From: Massilia sp. HP4
GTDB taxonomy: Bacteria > Pseudomonadota > Gammaproteobacteria > Burkholderiales > Burkholderiaceae_D
Reading direction: 5' to 3'
DNA: 64,000 nt
Assembly (NCBI RefSeq): GCF_005222695.1
Contig: NZ_STGG01000057.1
Location: 62,001 to 126,000 of the forward strand
The stretch's first letter is position 1; each line of letters opens with the position of its first letter. The translations under genes were made by a program, and so were the position numbers. Below, piece after piece: positions 43,708 through 50,964 of this stretch. The notes beneath the pieces are model-generated. The model was not told the DNA's origin, searched no databases, and was given only the letters and a program-made list of their open reading frames with translations.

Positions 43708-44693
43708 TACGTGAGTTCCGGTTGTTCTTCGGGGTGGTGAGCTGCTTCCCATACGGCGAGCAGCTGGGCCGCGACGGACGCGGCGATCACGGCTGGGGCC
43801 TTGCCTGTGACGCCGGGCAGGCCGATCGGGCACACCATGTCGTTGATGCGCGCGGCGTCGACGCCGCACTCTTGCAGGCGCGCCTCGAACTGGCTGCGCT
43901 TCGTATGCGATCCTATCAGACCGAACCAATCCCTGCCGGGACGCGACAGAATGGCGTGGCACAGGCGCAGATCCAGGGCGTGGCTGTGGGTCATGACCAG
44001 GAAGCTGGCGCCGGGGTCGGCTTGTTCGACCAGCGCTTCCGGGGTGTCGGTTGCCTCCACCGTCACATTGGCGGGGACGTCGGCCGGGAACAGGTCGTCG
44101 CGTTCGTCGACCCAGGTGACACGGCAGGGCAAGGGTGCCAGCGCGGCTACGATGGCAGCCCCGACGTGGCCGGCGCCGAACAGCAGCAGGTGCTCGCGCG
44201 GAGCGAGGACGGCGTCCAGCAGCCAGCGCCGGCCGCCCTCGCCTTCCACCACGCGCGTGCCGCGTTCCGTCGCAAAGGCGGGTGTCGTGGCCGCGCCGGC
44301 GAGGTGGCTGCCCGCGTCGTCGAGCAGCGTCCATTCGACCGCGCCGTCGAGCGCGACCAGGCGCCATGTGTCCTGGCGGCGGCGCGCGCGCAGCACGTCC
44401 ACCTGTTCGGCTTCCATGCGCTCGAACGCGAGCCAGGCCACGCCGCCGCAGCACTGGCCCAGGCTCGGGCCAAGTGCAAAGCGTTCGAAGCGGCGCGCTT
44501 CACCGAACTGCAGCATGGCGCGCGCGATGTCCAGGGCGCGGTGCTCGAGATGGCCGCCGCCGATGGTGCCGTCGAAATCCCCGGCGCGCACGCGCATCCT
44601 GGCGCCCGGTTCACGCGGCGCCGAGCCTTTCACGGCGGCGACGGTAACCAGGATCGCAGCCTCCCCCTCGCGCTTGTCGAGCCAGTCGTTCAC
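43707..44693 (-). CDS. xdhC: xanthine dehydrogenase accessory protein XdhC
   Basis: Chaperone that binds and sulfurates molybdenum cofactor and inserts it into XdhB. 328 residues. N-terminal XdhC_CoxI domain: VTVAAVKGSAPREPGARM, GTIGGGHLEHRAL and LGPSLGQCCGG. C-terminal Rossmann domain: HLLLFGAGHVGAAIVAAL and FGLIGSHTKRSQFEARL. The start is a GTG overlapping the xdhB stop (GTGA), which gives MNDWLDKREGEAAIL and a normal length. The stop overlaps guaD by one base. It acts in the cytoplasm. Confidence 0.94.
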   Translation of the reverse strand: MNDWLDKREGEAAILVTVAAVKGSAPREPGARMRVRAGDFDGTIGGGHLEHRALDIARAMLQFGEARRFERFALGPSLGQCCGGVAWLAFERMEAEQVDVLRARRRQDTWRLVALDGAVEWTLLDDAGSHLAGAATTPAFATERGTRVVEGEGGRRWLLDAVLAPREHLLLFGAGHVGAAIVAALAPLPCRVTWVDERDDLFPADVPANVTVEATDTPEALVEQADPGASFLVMTHSHALDLRLCHAILSRPGRDWFGLIGSHTKRSQFEARLQECGVDAARINDMVCPIGLPGVTGKAPAVIAASVAAQLLAVWEAAHHPEEQPELT

Positions 44694-47014
44694 GATGCGC
44701 GCGCCTCGACGAAGGCGATCGCCTCCAGGATTTCCTCCGACGTCGCCGGCGCGTTCAGTGGTGGGTTGACCTTGTGTTCGCCCACGCTCGAGATGGCGTC
44801 GCGGATCGCGAAGAACACCGAGAACGGCAGCAGCAGCGGCGGCTCGCCGACCGCCTTCGAGCGGTGGATGCTGTCCTCGACATTGGCGTTGTCGAACAGG
44901 CGTACCCGAAAATCCTCGGGACAATCGGAGATGGCAGGGATCTTGTAGGTCGACGGCGCATGCGTCATGAGCTTGCCGGCCGGGTTCCACCACAATTCTT
45001 CGGTCGTCAGCCAACCCATGCCCTGGATGAAGGCTCCTTCGACCTGGCCGATGTCGATCGCCGGGTTGAGCGAACGGCCGGCGTCGTACAGCGCATCGAC
45101 CCGCAACAGCTTCCATTCGCCGGTGAGCGTATCGACCACGACCTCGGACACCGCCGCGCCGTAGGCGAAGTAGTAAAACGGGCGCCCGGTCATCGTCTTC
45201 GGATCCCAGTGCAGGCCAGGGGTCGCATAAAAGCCGTCGGACCACAGTTGCACCCGCGCCAGGTAGGCCTTGGCCACCAGTTCCTCGAACGGCAGCGTCA
45301 TGCCGGCCACGAATACGGTACCGGCCGCGAAGCGCACTTCGCTGGACTGGCCGCCGTATTGCACTGCCGCGAAATCCGCCAGGCGCGCGCGGATCTTGCG
45401 CGCCGCATCCTGGGCCGCCTTGCCGTTCAGGTCGGCGCCGGTGGACGCGGCCGTGGCCGAGGTGTTGGCGACCTTGGACGTGTTGGTGGCGGTGGCGCGC
45501 ACGCGGACCAGTTCCACCCCCAGCTCGTGCGCCACCACCTGCATCACCTTGGTGTTGATGCCCTGTCCCATCTCGGTGCCGCCATGGTTGACCAGCACCG
45601 AGCCGTCCACATAGACGTGCACCAGCGCGCCGGCCTGGTTCAGGTGGGTGACGTTGAAGGCGATGCCGAACTTGAGCGGCGTGAGCGCCAAGCCTTTTTT
45701 CAACACCGGGCTGCTGCCGTTGTAGTCGGCGATGGCGGCGCGGCGGGCGCGGTAGTCGCTGTCGGTTTCCAGCTCGGCCACCAGTTCGTGGATCACGTTG
45801 TCGACGATCTGCTGGCCGAAGGGCGTGACGTTGCGGTCTTGTGTGCCGTAGAAGTTCAGGCGCCGGATGTCGAGCGCATCGCGCCCGAGGTTGCGCGCGA
45901 TCTCGTCGATCACGTATTCGATGGCGATCGCCCCCTGCGGCCCGCCGAAGCCGCGGAATGCCGTGTTCGACTGGGTATTGGTCTTGCCGCAGGCAGCCAG
46001 GATCTCGACGTCGGACAGGTAATAGGCGTTGTCGAAGTGGCAGACGGCGCGCGTGGCCACGGGGCCCGACAGGTCGGCCGAGTAGCCGGCGCGCGTGACC
46101 ATGTCGACCTTCGCCGCCAGGATGCGGCCTTCAATGTCGTAGCCGACCTCGTATTCGTAGTGGAAGCAGTGGCGCTTGCCGGTTACCAGCATATCGTCGT
46201 CGCGGTCGGCGCGCAGCTTGACCGGGCGCCCGGTACGCACGGCGGCGATGCCGGCCGCCGCGGCCCACAGCGCCGACTGCGATTCCTTGCCACCGAAGCC
46301 CCCGCCCATGCGTCGGCACTCGACCGTCACGTGGTGCGAATGCAGGCCGAGCGCATGCGCGACCACGTGCTGCATCTCGCTCGGGTGCTGGGTCGAGCAA
46401 TACACATGCATGCCGCGGTCCTCGCCCGGGATCGCATAGGCGATTTGCCCCTCGAGGTAGAACTGTTCCTGGCCGCCCACATACAGCTCGCCCCTGACCG
46501 TGTGCGGCGCGCGCGCGAATGCCTGGGCGGCGTCGCCGCGGGCCAGGCGCATCGGCGGCAGCACATATGAGGCAGCGGCGCGCGCCTCTTGCGGCGTGAG
46601 GATCGCCGGCAGGTCGTCGTAGTCGACCACGGCCAGGCGCGCCGCGCGGCGGGCGTTGTCGTGGCTGTCGGCGACGACGATGAAGATCGGCTGGCCCACG
46701 TACTGGACCAGGCCGTCGGCCAGGATCGGATCGTCGTGGACGATCGGGCCGCAATCGTTCAGGCCGGGGATGTCGCGCGCCGTCAGGACGGCGACCACGC
46801 CGCGGCTGGCCGCTACTTTCTCCAGGTCGATCGCCTTGATCCGCGCATGCGCGCGCGCCGACAGGCCCAGCGCCGCGTGCAGGGTGCCGGCCAGTTCGGC
46901 GATGTCGTCGGTATAGGTGGCCTGGCCGCGCACGTGCAGCTCGGCCGATTCGTGCTTGCGGGCGCGGCCGACTTCGGCCCAGGCATCCGTGCGTTTCAAG
47001 CCAGCGTCGTTCAT
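44690..47014 (-). CDS. xdhB: xanthine dehydrogenase, molybdopterin-binding subunit
   Basis: Large catalytic subunit oxidising hypoxanthine and xanthine to urate. 774 residues of the molybdenum hydroxylase family. The N-terminal a/b hammerhead domain (about 20-130; GQATYTDDIAELAGTLHAAL) precedes the Mo-cofactor domains with MGGGFGGKESQ, TAFRGFGGPQGA, and GTEMGQGINTKV. The catalytic Glu is in VGEPPLLLPFS near residue 745. The ATG at 47014 follows GAGGAG and lies 10 nt after xdhA. Cytoplasmic heterotetramer with XdhA, matured by XdhC. Confidence 0.96.
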   Translation of the reverse strand: MNDAGLKRTDAWAEVGRARKHESAELHVRGQATYTDDIAELAGTLHAALGLSARAHARIKAIDLEKVAASRGVVAVLTARDIPGLNDCGPIVHDDPILADGLVQYVGQPIFIVVADSHDNARRAARLAVVDYDDLPAILTPQEARAAASYVLPPMRLARGDAAQAFARAPHTVRGELYVGGQEQFYLEGQIAYAIPGEDRGMHVYCSTQHPSEMQHVVAHALGLHSHHVTVECRRMGGGFGGKESQSALWAAAAGIAAVRTGRPVKLRADRDDDMLVTGKRHCFHYEYEVGYDIEGRILAAKVDMVTRAGYSADLSGPVATRAVCHFDNAYYLSDVEILAACGKTNTQSNTAFRGFGGPQGAIAIEYVIDEIARNLGRDALDIRRLNFYGTQDRNVTPFGQQIVDNVIHELVAELETDSDYRARRAAIADYNGSSPVLKKGLALTPLKFGIAFNVTHLNQAGALVHVYVDGSVLVNHGGTEMGQGINTKVMQVVAHELGVELVRVRATATNTSKVANTSATAASTGADLNGKAAQDAARKIRARLADFAAVQYGGQSSEVRFAAGTVFVAGMTLPFEELVAKAYLARVQLWSDGFYATPGLHWDPKTMTGRPFYYFAYGAAVSEVVVDTLTGEWKLLRVDALYDAGRSLNPAIDIGQVEGAFIQGMGWLTTEELWWNPAGKLMTHAPSTYKIPAISDCPEDFRVRLFDNANVEDSIHRSKAVGEPPLLLPFSVFFAIRDAISSVGEHKVNPPLNAPATSEEILEAIAFVEARAS

Positions 47015-47024
47015 GCTCGTCTCC

Positions 47025-48488
47025 TCACCCGCGCGCGAAGGCATTGACCGCGCTGGCCGGCAATGGATTGTCCACGCGCGTCTCGAGCCAGAAGCGGCGC
47101 AGCAGGTTCTGCGCGGTGCGCATGCGGTAGCTGCCCGAGGCGCGCGCATCGCTCAAGGGCGCATAGTCGCGGCCGAGCGCTTCCATCGCCGCGCGCAAGG
47201 CGTCTTCGCTCCAGGGCTGGCCGCGCAACGCGGCTTCGGCCTCGCCGGCGCGCTTCGGCGTGGCGGCCATGCCGCCGAAGGCGATACGGGCATCGACGAT
47301 GGTCCCGCCATCGAGCGTCACGGCAAAGGCGGCGCACACCGCCGAGATGTCCTGGTCGAAGCGCTTGGCCAGTTTATAGGTGCGAAAGCGCCGGTCTGCG
47401 CGCGGCAGCGGCACCCGCACGGCCTGCACGAACTCGCCCGCACGCAGGTCTTTCTGCTGGTAGCCGAGATAGAAGTCTTCCAGCGCCAGCACACGGACAC
47501 CATCGGGGCCGCGCAAGACCACCTGGCTGCCCAGCGCGATCAGCCACGGCATCGAATCGCCGATCGGCGAGCCGTTGGCGACGTTGCCACCCAGGGTGCC
47601 GGCGTTGCGGATCGGCAGCGATGCGAAGCGCTGCCACAGTTCGGAGAGCTCGAGCGGATAGCGTTCGCACAGCGCCGCATAGGCATCCTGCAGCGAGACG
47701 CCGGCGCCGATTTCCAGCATGCCTGCCTCTTCGCCCACGCTCTTGAGCGCCTCGACCTGGCCCAGGTAGATGACGTCACCCAGCTCGCGCATCTGCTTGG
47801 TGACCCACAGGCCGACGTCGGTCGAACCGGCCAGCAGCAAGGCGGCGGGATGTTCTGTGCGCAGGCGCACCAGTTCGTCCAGCGTGCGCGGCACGTGGAA
47901 GCGCCGGCCATGGGCCGTGTAGCTGAAAGCCTGGCTGCGCTGCAGGCCGCGCAGGCGCCCGGCCAACGCCGTCCGGTCGAAGGCGACCGCCGGCAGCTCG
48001 GCCATGCGGCGCGCGGCATCGATGATGGGGCGGTAGCCGGTGCAGCGGCATAGATTGCCCGACAGTGCGTCGTCGATCTCGCAGCGCTGCGGTGCGCGGC
48101 CTTCGTGCTTGAGGTACATGCCCCACAGCGACATCGCGAAGCCCGGCGTGCAGAAGCCGCACTGGGAACCGTGGCACTCGACCAGCGCCTGCTGCACCGG
48201 GTGCAGCGCACCATCGGCCTGGGCCAGGTCTTCGACCGTGAACAGCGCCTTGCCGTCGAGCGTGGGCGTGAACTGGATGCAGGCGTTGACCGTCCTGAGC
48301 GCCAGCTCGCCGCCTTCGAGCGAACCCACCACCACCGTGCAGGCGCCGCAGTCGCCTTCGGCGCAGCCTTCCTTGGTGCCGGTGCAGCGCAGATCCTCCC
48401 GCAGGTGCTGCAGGATGGTTTGCGTCGGCGGCGCATCGCGCAGTTCGCGCACCTCGCCACGGAAGAGGAATCGGATCGGTTCTGACAT
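47025..48488 (-). CDS. xdhA: xanthine dehydrogenase, FeS/FAD subunit
   Basis: Small subunit passing electrons to NAD. 487 residues. The N-terminal 2Fe-2S ferredoxin domain has EGCAEGDCGACTVVVG. The second 2Fe-2S domain has CHGSQCGFCTPGF and GNLCRCTGYRPII. The FAD domain (about 185-360) has LLLAGSTDVGLWV and NAGTLGGNVANGSPIGD. A CO-dehydrogenase flavoprotein C-terminal domain ends the chain. First gene of the operon, 131 bp downstream of puuE; a palindrome lies in that gap. The ATG at 48488 gives the family start MSEPIRFLFRG. Confidence 0.96.
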   Translation of the reverse strand: MSEPIRFLFRGEVRELRDAPPTQTILQHLREDLRCTGTKEGCAEGDCGACTVVVGSLEGGELALRTVNACIQFTPTLDGKALFTVEDLAQADGALHPVQQALVECHGSQCGFCTPGFAMSLWGMYLKHEGRAPQRCEIDDALSGNLCRCTGYRPIIDAARRMAELPAVAFDRTALAGRLRGLQRSQAFSYTAHGRRFHVPRTLDELVRLRTEHPAALLLAGSTDVGLWVTKQMRELGDVIYLGQVEALKSVGEEAGMLEIGAGVSLQDAYAALCERYPLELSELWQRFASLPIRNAGTLGGNVANGSPIGDSMPWLIALGSQVVLRGPDGVRVLALEDFYLGYQQKDLRAGEFVQAVRVPLPRADRRFRTYKLAKRFDQDISAVCAAFAVTLDGGTIVDARIAFGGMAATPKRAGEAEAALRGQPWSEDALRAAMEALGRDYAPLSDARASGSYRMRTAQNLLRRFWLETRVDNPLPASAVNAFARG

Positions 48489-48575
48489 GCCTGGTAGTGA
48501 ATGCAGCTTAACTGTTCGCCAAGGGCGGAAGGCTACCATCCAGCGATCGCCTTGCTATAACGAAATTACGATATT

Positions 48576-48591
48576 GAATATACGTAAATTC
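48576..48591. promoter_or_regulatory. palindrome upstream of xdhA
   Basis: GAATATACGTAAATTC, an 8-bp half-site palindrome with one mismatched pair, centred about 95 bp upstream of the xdhA ATG in an AT-rich stretch (48555-48602). Candidate operator for purine-dependent control; the regulator is not identified. Confidence 0.4.
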
Positions 48592-48619
48592 ATATATTAA
48601 CGCCGGACGCTTTCACGTG

Positions 48620-49564
48620 TCACTTTACATAAGGATGCACCGTTTTCCAGTGATTGGCGATATCGATCCGGCGCGCCACCCAGACCCGCTCATGCCGTGC
48701 CACGTAATCGAGGAAACGGGCCAGCGCCGCGGCCCGTCCAGGCCGCCCGGCCAGGCGGCAGTGCAGGCCGATCGACAGCATCTTGGGCCGGTCCACGCCA
48801 TCCGGGTCGCCCTCCGCGTAGAGCACGTCGAAGGCGTCCTTCAGGTAATCGAAGAACTGGGCGCCGGAATTGAAGCCCTGGGCGGTGGCAAAGCGCATAT
48901 CGTTGGTGTCGAGCGCATACGGCACCACCAGGTGCGGCACCTTGAGAGCGCCTTCCGGCCTGGCTGTCTCGACCAGCTGCCAGAACGGCAGGTCGTCGCC
49001 ATAATGGTCGGCATCGTAGGCAAAGCCGCCATGCTCGACCACCAGCCGGCGTGTATTGGGCGAATCGCGTCCCGTGTACCAGCCCAGCGGCGCGGCGCCG
49101 GTCAAGCCGCGCATGATCTCGACCGCTGCCTGCATGTGGGCGCGTTCGGTCGCTTCGTCGACGGCCTGGTACGAGATCCAGCGCAGGCCGTGGCAGGCGA
49201 TCTCGTGCCCCAGTTCGCGAAATGCCGCGACCGCATCAGGATTGCGTTCGAGCGCCTGCGCCACGCCGAACACGGTCAGGGGCAGCCGGCGCTGCTCGAA
49301 TAGCCGCAGCAAGCGCCACAGCCCGGCGCGCGCACCGTACTCGTACAGCGACTCCATGCTCATGTGGCGCGCCGGGAATGCACTGGCGCCGACGATCTCG
49401 GACAGGAAGGTCTCGGACGCCGGGTCGCCATGCAGCACGCAGTTCTCGGCGCCCTCTTCGTAGTTCAGCACGAACTGCAGGGCGACGCGTGCGCCACCGG
49501 GCCAGCGCGGGTGTGGCGGATGGCGGCCGTAGCCGGCCAGGTCGCGTGGATAGGAATCGGCCAT
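48620..49564 (-). CDS. puuE: allantoinase, PuuE type
   Basis: Metal-independent allantoinase of the polysaccharide-deacetylase fold, hydrolysing allantoin to allantoate. 314 residues beginning MADSYPRDLAGYGRHPPHPR and including VALQFVLNYEEGAENCVLHG, FPARHMSMESLYEYGARAG, LGHEIACHGLRWISYQ, LGWYTGRDSPNTRRLV and AYDADHYGDDLPFW, which are diagnostic of PuuE. The ATG at 49564 follows GAGGGA; the frame extends 17 codons upstream without support. It lies on the same strand as xdhABC-guaD-add, directly upstream. OHCU decarboxylase, its usual partner, is not in the window. Confidence 0.95.
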   Translation of the reverse strand: MADSYPRDLAGYGRHPPHPRWPGGARVALQFVLNYEEGAENCVLHGDPASETFLSEIVGASAFPARHMSMESLYEYGARAGLWRLLRLFEQRRLPLTVFGVAQALERNPDAVAAFRELGHEIACHGLRWISYQAVDEATERAHMQAAVEIMRGLTGAAPLGWYTGRDSPNTRRLVVEHGGFAYDADHYGDDLPFWQLVETARPEGALKVPHLVVPYALDTNDMRFATAQGFNSGAQFFDYLKDAFDVLYAEGDPDGVDRPKMLSIGLHCRLAGRPGRAAALARFLDYVARHERVWVARRIDIANHWKTVHPYVK

Positions 49565-49589
49565 GACGTCCCTCGACAAGGAAGAATAC

Positions 49590-49633
49590 GCCCGATCATA
49601 TATTGCAACGACCACAACAGTATATGACCGGGC
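49590..49633. promoter_or_regulatory. 13-bp inverted repeat upstream of puuE
   Basis: GCCCGATCATATA (49590-49602) and TATATGACCGGGC (49621-49633) form an inverted repeat with one mismatch and an 18-nt spacer, 26 bp upstream of the puuE ATG. Candidate operator, or a weak terminator for the PLP-enzyme gene that ends at 49666. There is no T-run on the minus strand. Confidence 0.45.
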
Positions 49634-49665
49634 GCATACGCCGGCCCATGACGCCGATATACGCC

Positions 49666-50964
49666 TCAGGCGCGCAGGGCTGCGACCAGGCGATCGACCT
49701 GCGCTTCTGGCGTGAAGATCGCCGGCGTCACCCGCAGGCAGGCGCCCGAGGCCAAGCCATCGCGCATGACGGCGAACACGCCATGCTCTTGCAGCAGCCG
49801 TTTCGACAGCGCGACATTGTCGGCCACTGAGGTCTTGCCGCGCAAGCGGAACGAGGCGATGGCGCTGGCCAGGCGCGGGTCGGGCGATGCCAGCACCTCG
49901 ATGCCGGCGATCCCGCGCGCCGCCTCCACCCAGCGATTGCGCAAGTGGTGCAGGCGCGCCTGCTTGTTGGCAACGCCGATCCGGGCGTGGAGTTCCAGCG
50001 CCAGCGGCAGCGCCAGGTAGGCGGCGAAGTTGACGGTGCCGGTATGCACCCGGGTGCGGATGTCGTCACCCTCCTTCTCGCCCATGTACGGATCGATATC
50101 GGCCACCCTGCCGCGCCGGATATAGATCGCCCCCACGCCCACCGGCGCCCCGATCCACTTGTGCAGGTTGATGCCGGCGTAGTCGCAGCCCAGGTCGGGG
50201 ATGCGCATGTCGAGCTGGCCGAAGCCATGCGCCGTGTCGACGATGACGCCGATGCCGCGCTCGCGCGCCATGCGCGTGATCTCGGCCACCGGCATCACCA
50301 TGCCGTTGCGGTGGTTGACGTGGGTGAGCAGCATCATCTTGAGCTTCGGATAGCGGTCCATCGCATGCGCATAGCAGTCGATCAGGGACTGGACGGTGGC
50401 CGAGGCGGCGTCGGGCGCCGCGATCTTCACCACCTCGACACCGCGCCGCTCCTTGAGCCAGCCCATGGTCGTGATCATATTGTCGTAGTCGACGTCGGCG
50501 CACAGCACGGTGTCGCCCGGCCGCAGCCGGTTGTAGCCGCCGATCAGCGCCTGCAGCGCCTCGGTGGCGCCGCGCGTGAGCACGATCTCGTCGCGTTCCA
50601 CGCCCAGCGCCTGGGCGACCGCCCCACGCGCCGCCTCGTATTCGGGCGGGAAGCGCAGGCGGCCGTAATAGGCGTTGCCGTGGTTGACCTGGGCGATGTG
50701 GCGCTGGTAGGCCTCGGTCACCGGACGCGCCATCGAGCCCCAGTAGCCGTTGTCGAGCATCGCCACCTCGTCGGTGACGTCGTAGTGCGCGGCCACGCGG
50801 CCCCAATAGGTGTTGTCGCGCGCCAGCGCGGCTGGCGCCAGCGCCGGCGGGGCCAGGTCAGGCAAGCTCGAGCCCGCCGCGCCGGCCGGCGCCAGCGGCG
50901 CAGCCAGCGGCAGCACCGCGCCGGCCCGCAGCCAGGCCCGTCGTTGCAGGTCGGGCTGGCTCAA
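49666..50964 (-). CDS. Tat-exported class V PLP-dependent enzyme (PvdN/CefD-like)
   Basis: A 432-residue class V aminotransferase-fold enzyme, nearest in type to isopenicillin-N epimerase and to PvdN, the periplasmic pyoverdine-maturation enzyme. The N-terminus has a Tat-like signal: QRRAWLR followed by a hydrophobic Ala/Leu/Pro stretch to about residue 31. PLP contacts: the Lys Schiff base in GINLHKWIGAP, the Asp in IVDTAHGFGQ, and HVNHRNGMVMP. It starts with a TTG overlapping the receptor stop (TTGA); no later start preserves the twin Arg. Translationally coupled to a TonB receptor, it probably modifies the receptor's ligand in the periplasm. The substrate is unknown. Confidence 0.85.
   Translation of the reverse strand: MSQPDLQRRAWLRAGAVLPLAAPLAPAGAAGSSLPDLAPPALAPAALARDNTYWGRVAAHYDVTDEVAMLDNGYWGSMARPVTEAYQRHIAQVNHGNAYYGRLRFPPEYEAARGAVAQALGVERDEIVLTRGATEALQALIGGYNRLRPGDTVLCADVDYDNMITTMGWLKERRGVEVVKIAAPDAASATVQSLIDCYAHAMDRYPKLKMMLLTHVNHRNGMVMPVAEITRMARERGIGVIVDTAHGFGQLDMRIPDLGCDYAGINLHKWIGAPVGVGAIYIRRGRVADIDPYMGEKEGDDIRTRVHTGTVNFAAYLALPLALELHARIGVANKQARLHHLRNRWVEAARGIAGIEVLASPDPRLASAIASFRLRGKTSVADNVALSKRLLQEHGVFAVMRDGLASGACLRVTPAIFTPEAQVDRLVAALRA

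Noticed and set aside
42376-44454. Apparent 692-residue guanine deaminase with a long N-terminal extension, as if fused to an upstream domain
   Set aside because: The extension runs out of frame through xdhC, is Arg/Pro-rich nonsense, and the ATG at 43707 gives the normal family start coupled to the xdhC stop.
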